64,000 nt of DNA. Source: Pantoea sp. Mb-10. GTDB lineage: Bacteria > Pseudomonadota > Gammaproteobacteria > Enterobacterales > Enterobacteriaceae. The notes beneath the pieces were generated by a model. That model did not search any database and had not been told where the DNA came from. It saw only the letters and a program-made list of their open reading frames with translations. Shown piece after piece: positions 61,687 through 64,000 of the stretch. Within the stretch, counting starts at the first letter, position 1. Each line of letters opens with the position of its first letter. A program made the position numbers and the translations under genes. The DNA is taken from positions 1 to 64,000 of the forward strand of contig NZ_JAJSDX010000010.1 of NCBI RefSeq assembly GCF_021272205.1. Direction: 5' to 3'.

Positions 61687-62829
61687 TTAACTTGAAACGC
61701 GCTGTGTCGCGGTGAAGGTGCTCGCTTCTGCCGGAATGAGTTGTAAATAGCGCTGGCAAATCACCTCAAGACTATAAATGCTCAAATCCAGCTGGTGCAA
61801 CGCAGGGGGATGATGATAAATCTCCGCCATTTTTTCGGCCAGAGACGGCGCATTCATTTCTGCTAATCCGCGAGCGAGATCGCCGATTAAGATCGACGAA
61901 GGGCCACCCGGACACCGCGTGCTGACTACGGGCGTACCGCAGCTTAACGCCTCAATCAACACATTGCCAAAACCTTCGCTGTCAGAGCTCACTACTAATA
62001 GGCGAGCGTGACGAATCCATGAATAAGGATTGCGCTGAAAACCCGCAAAGTGCACACGATCGGCGATACCTAAATCTCGCGCCTGTTGATGTAAACTCGC
62101 GGTCAAGGTGTCGCTTCCCTGGCCTAGCAGCACCAGTGGCGCGGTAATGCCGCTCTGCGCATAGGCATCCAGCAGGCGATCCTGACGTTTCGTTTCGTGA
62201 AAGCGGCCTACGTGCAGCAGAAAATCGGTGCCCGCCATCGGACACGGCTCCATCGCCAGCTGTGCCACCGCGCTAAAGTCAAAAGGATTAGGAATAACCG
62301 CGGAATGGGCGGGCGTGACGCCAACGTTATCGATTAAGTCATCCAGCACCGACTGCGAGACGGCAATGACTTGCCTGCCTTGATAGACATGGCGAATTTT
62401 TCGTTTTTTAAGCCACAGAGAAAAACCGCACTTGCGTGCAAGATAAGAGGCTGAGAACACGCCGTGCAGGCAGAACCAGGTTTTGCGCGCATCCAACGTG
62501 CGGGAGTGGCGCACAATGCGGTCGGTTTTATGCAGGTGAGACAGCACCAAATCATAGTCGCCGTCCTGTGCTTCTGCGCGACGAACGGCCGCATCCAGCA
62601 GCCTTGCGCGCCGCAGCGTTTCCGTCAGTTTGCGCCAGGGCCGCGAACTGCGATCGAGGATAACCTGATAGTCGATGCCGGGTGGAATAGGGTAATCGCA
62701 CACTTTGCGTAAAGAGAAAAGTGAGACCCGATGCCCTTGACTGGACAACCCTTTCGCCAGCGTCAGTACCACTTTTTCGGCACCTCCACCTGGCAGGCCA
62801 TCGATAACAATTAAAATGCGCCTGGACAA
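61687..62829 (-). CDS. GT4 glycosyltransferase
   Basis: 380 aa GT-B enzyme, first gene of the operon in this window. N-terminal domain ILIVIDGLPGGGAEKVVLTL, C-terminal nucleotide-sugar domain with HVGRFHETKRQDRLLDAY and VSSDSEGFGNVLIEALSCGT (EX7E). It likely extends the LPS core; the exact role is not clear (similar genes in Yersinia/Erwinia core clusters are unassigned). Confidence 0.85.
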   Translation of the reverse strand: MSRRILIVIDGLPGGGAEKVVLTLAKGLSSQGHRVSLFSLRKVCDYPIPPGIDYQVILDRSSRPWRKLTETLRRARLLDAAVRRAEAQDGDYDLVLSHLHKTDRIVRHSRTLDARKTWFCLHGVFSASYLARKCGFSLWLKKRKIRHVYQGRQVIAVSQSVLDDLIDNVGVTPAHSAVIPNPFDFSAVAQLAMEPCPMAGTDFLLHVGRFHETKRQDRLLDAYAQSGITAPLVLLGQGSDTLTASLHQQARDLGIADRVHFAGFQRNPYSWIRHARLLVVSSDSEGFGNVLIEALSCGTPVVSTRCPGGPSSILIGDLARGLAEMNAPSLAEKMAEIYHHPPALHQLDLSIYSLEVICQRYLQLIPAEASTFTATQRVSS

Positions 62830-63122
62830 TGCTCTTACCCCTGGATTCCAGCCCGTTATAACGACTGATCCACATTCTTGCCTGTGGCATCAGAACGGAA
62901 AATAAGCAAAATCAATAGATTATATAAAAAAGCCAAGGGCATCCTGCTGATGACCACATCAACTTTAAGCTTTTTTAAGCCGTTCTTAATCTAAAGTATA
63001 CTAGTTTAACTCACTCTAAACTGCTATCTGGTGTGGCAGCGTAGCGGGATGAAAAGTTTGCGTGGGCCAGTCCCCCTGCGTACCATAACGGCGCGAAACC
63101 ACCCATTTCTATCGGATAAGTC
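62830..63122. other. Divergent promoter region of the core operon and walW
   Basis: 293 nt between divergent genes. TATACT at 62998-63003 is a possible -10 for the walW side; the -35 is poor. A GGCAGCGTAGCGG sequence near 63036 faintly recalls the ops/JUMPstart core but does not match it. Confidence 0.35.
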
Positions 63123-64000
63123 ATGGAAAAACCAGCCTTTTTAATCACCCTGGATACGGAGGGTGATAATCTGTGGCGTAATCGAAGCGGTAACGTTACC
63201 ACGCAAAATGTCCGTTTTTTACCGCGCTTTCAGTCACTGTGCGAAAAATACGGTTTTAAACCCACGTGGTTGACAAATTACGAGATGGCCAGCGATCCGG
63301 ATTATGTGGCGTTCGGACGGGATGTGCTGGCGCGTGGGCAGGGCGAAATCGGCATGCATCTGCACGCCTGGTACAGTCCGCCTCACGTTGCACTGACCAA
63401 CGATGACTGGCGCTATCAGCCCTACCTGATCGAATATCCCACCCCGGTTTTGCGTGAAAAAGTGGCTTTCATGACCGACCTGCTGGAAAACGCGTTTCAG
63501 CAAAAAATGACCAGCCACCGTGCGGGACGCTGGGCGTTTAACGAGATTTACGCCCGCGCGCTGATTGATAATGGCTACCTGGTGGATTGCTCTGTGACGC
63601 CGCGGGTTGACTGGCGTCAGTCGCGCGGCGCGCCGCAGGGCGTCGGCGGATCGGACTACCGTCATTTTCCTGACCACGCTTATTACGTGGATGCGGACGA
63701 TATCTCCAGACCGGGCGATTCGCCGCTGCTTGAGCTGCCAATGAGCATTCAGTATCGCTACGGTGCGCTGACCAATCAGGTTAAGGGTGCCTGGAACAGG
63801 CTGCGCGGTAAGCATCGGGGGCCATCGGTTAACTGGCTACGTCCCGTGGGCGGCAATCTGGCACAAATGAAAAAAGTGGTGGAGCAGACGCTGGCGCAAG
63901 GAAATGACTACGTTGAGTTTATGCTGCACTCTTCGGAGTTTATGCCAGATGGTAGTCCGACGTTTAAAAACGAGGCTGATATTGAACGCCTGTATGACGA
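63123..64000 (+). CDS. walW: Polysaccharide deacetylase-like WalW (5' part; runs off window)
   Basis: The frame is open from ATG 63123 to the window end (292 codons). It has the NodB-like features FLITLDTEGDN (first metal Asp), EIGMHLHAWY (metal His pair) and SHRAGRWAF (Arg). WalW occurs with glycosyltransferase WalR in the core clusters of Klebsiella, Serratia and Proteus; walR would be expected downstream, outside the window. The exact reaction is not settled. Alternative: a general glycan deacetylase. Confidence 0.75.
   Translation, partial: MEKPAFLITLDTEGDNLWRNRSGNVTTQNVRFLPRFQSLCEKYGFKPTWLTNYEMASDPDYVAFGRDVLARGQGEIGMHLHAWYSPPHVALTNDDWRYQPYLIEYPTPVLREKVAFMTDLLENAFQQKMTSHRAGRWAFNEIYARALIDNGYLVDCSVTPRVDWRQSRGAPQGVGGSDYRHFPDHAYYVDADDISRPGDSPLLELPMSIQYRYGALTNQVKGAWNRLRGKHRGPSVNWLRPVGGNLAQMKKVVEQTLAQGNDYVEFMLHSSEFMPDGSPTFKNEADIERLYD

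Noticed and set aside
63031..63048. JUMPstart/ops-like sequence upstream of walW
   Set aside because: GGCAGCGTAGCGG differs from the ops core GGCGGTAGC in order and spacing, so RfaH control is not claimed.

Overview
The window is an enterobacterial chromosome segment. Almost every backbone protein reads as a close relative of its Escherichia coli counterpart, with residue numbering kept in many active sites. The best guess is Erwiniaceae (Pantoea/Erwinia-like), not E. coli itself: there is no mobB beside mobA, yihF/yihG and gltS are missing from their E. coli positions, the LPS core operon is of the Klebsiella/Serratia/Erwinia type (waaE, wabG, walW), and a Wzx/AmsL-like flippase fragment is present. 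The genus is inference.

Layout. (1) 1-19.5 kb matches the E. coli minute-87 block: mobA, yihD, srkA-dsbA, polA, Spot 42 RNA, engB, CsrC RNA, yihI, hemN, yshB (41 aa), glnG-glnL-glnA with NtrC/sigma54 control, typA, yihX-yihY-dtd-yiiD. (2) 19.6-31.3 kb matches part of the minute-82 block: yicH, xanP, the gmk-rpoZ-spoT-trmH-recG operon, ligB, yicG. The junction near 19.54 kb joins two blocks that are apart in E. coli. (3) 31.3-35.2 kb is accessory: a LuxR-type regulator, half of a flippase gene, a small orphan ORF, an SRPBCC-like protein and an lpxP acyltransferase. (4) About 35.59-45.60 kb is a roughly 10-kb A+T-rich integrated island. Its tyrosine integrase lies just downstream of yicC in the same direction, and an imperfect copy of the yicC 3' end plus a displaced terminator sits at the far end. 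(5) 45.6-64 kb returns to the minute-82 order: yicC, rph-pyrE, slmA, dut-coaBC, radC, rpmBG-mutM, coaD, then a minus-strand LPS-core operon (waaE, waaA, wabG, waaQ, waaH-like, GT9, GT4) and a divergent walW-like deacetylase gene that runs off the window.

The island is the part most likely to hold something new. Its left arm is a forward operon behind a good sigma70-type promoter: a 204-aa protein of unknown function, an HTH-ImmA/IrrE zinc-peptidase regulator, a 660-aa superfamily-1 helicase with an unassigned N-terminal domain, and a 212-aa orphan whose start overlaps the helicase stop by 4 nt. This looks like a candidate phage-defence or stress module. The right arm carries a replication-initiator-like protein, AlpA, a 64-bp duplicated iteron-like sequence, a small HTH regulator, two loci for exported proteins (one interrupted by an in-frame stop), and the integrase. 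Together this resembles a P4/PICI-type satellite without structural genes.
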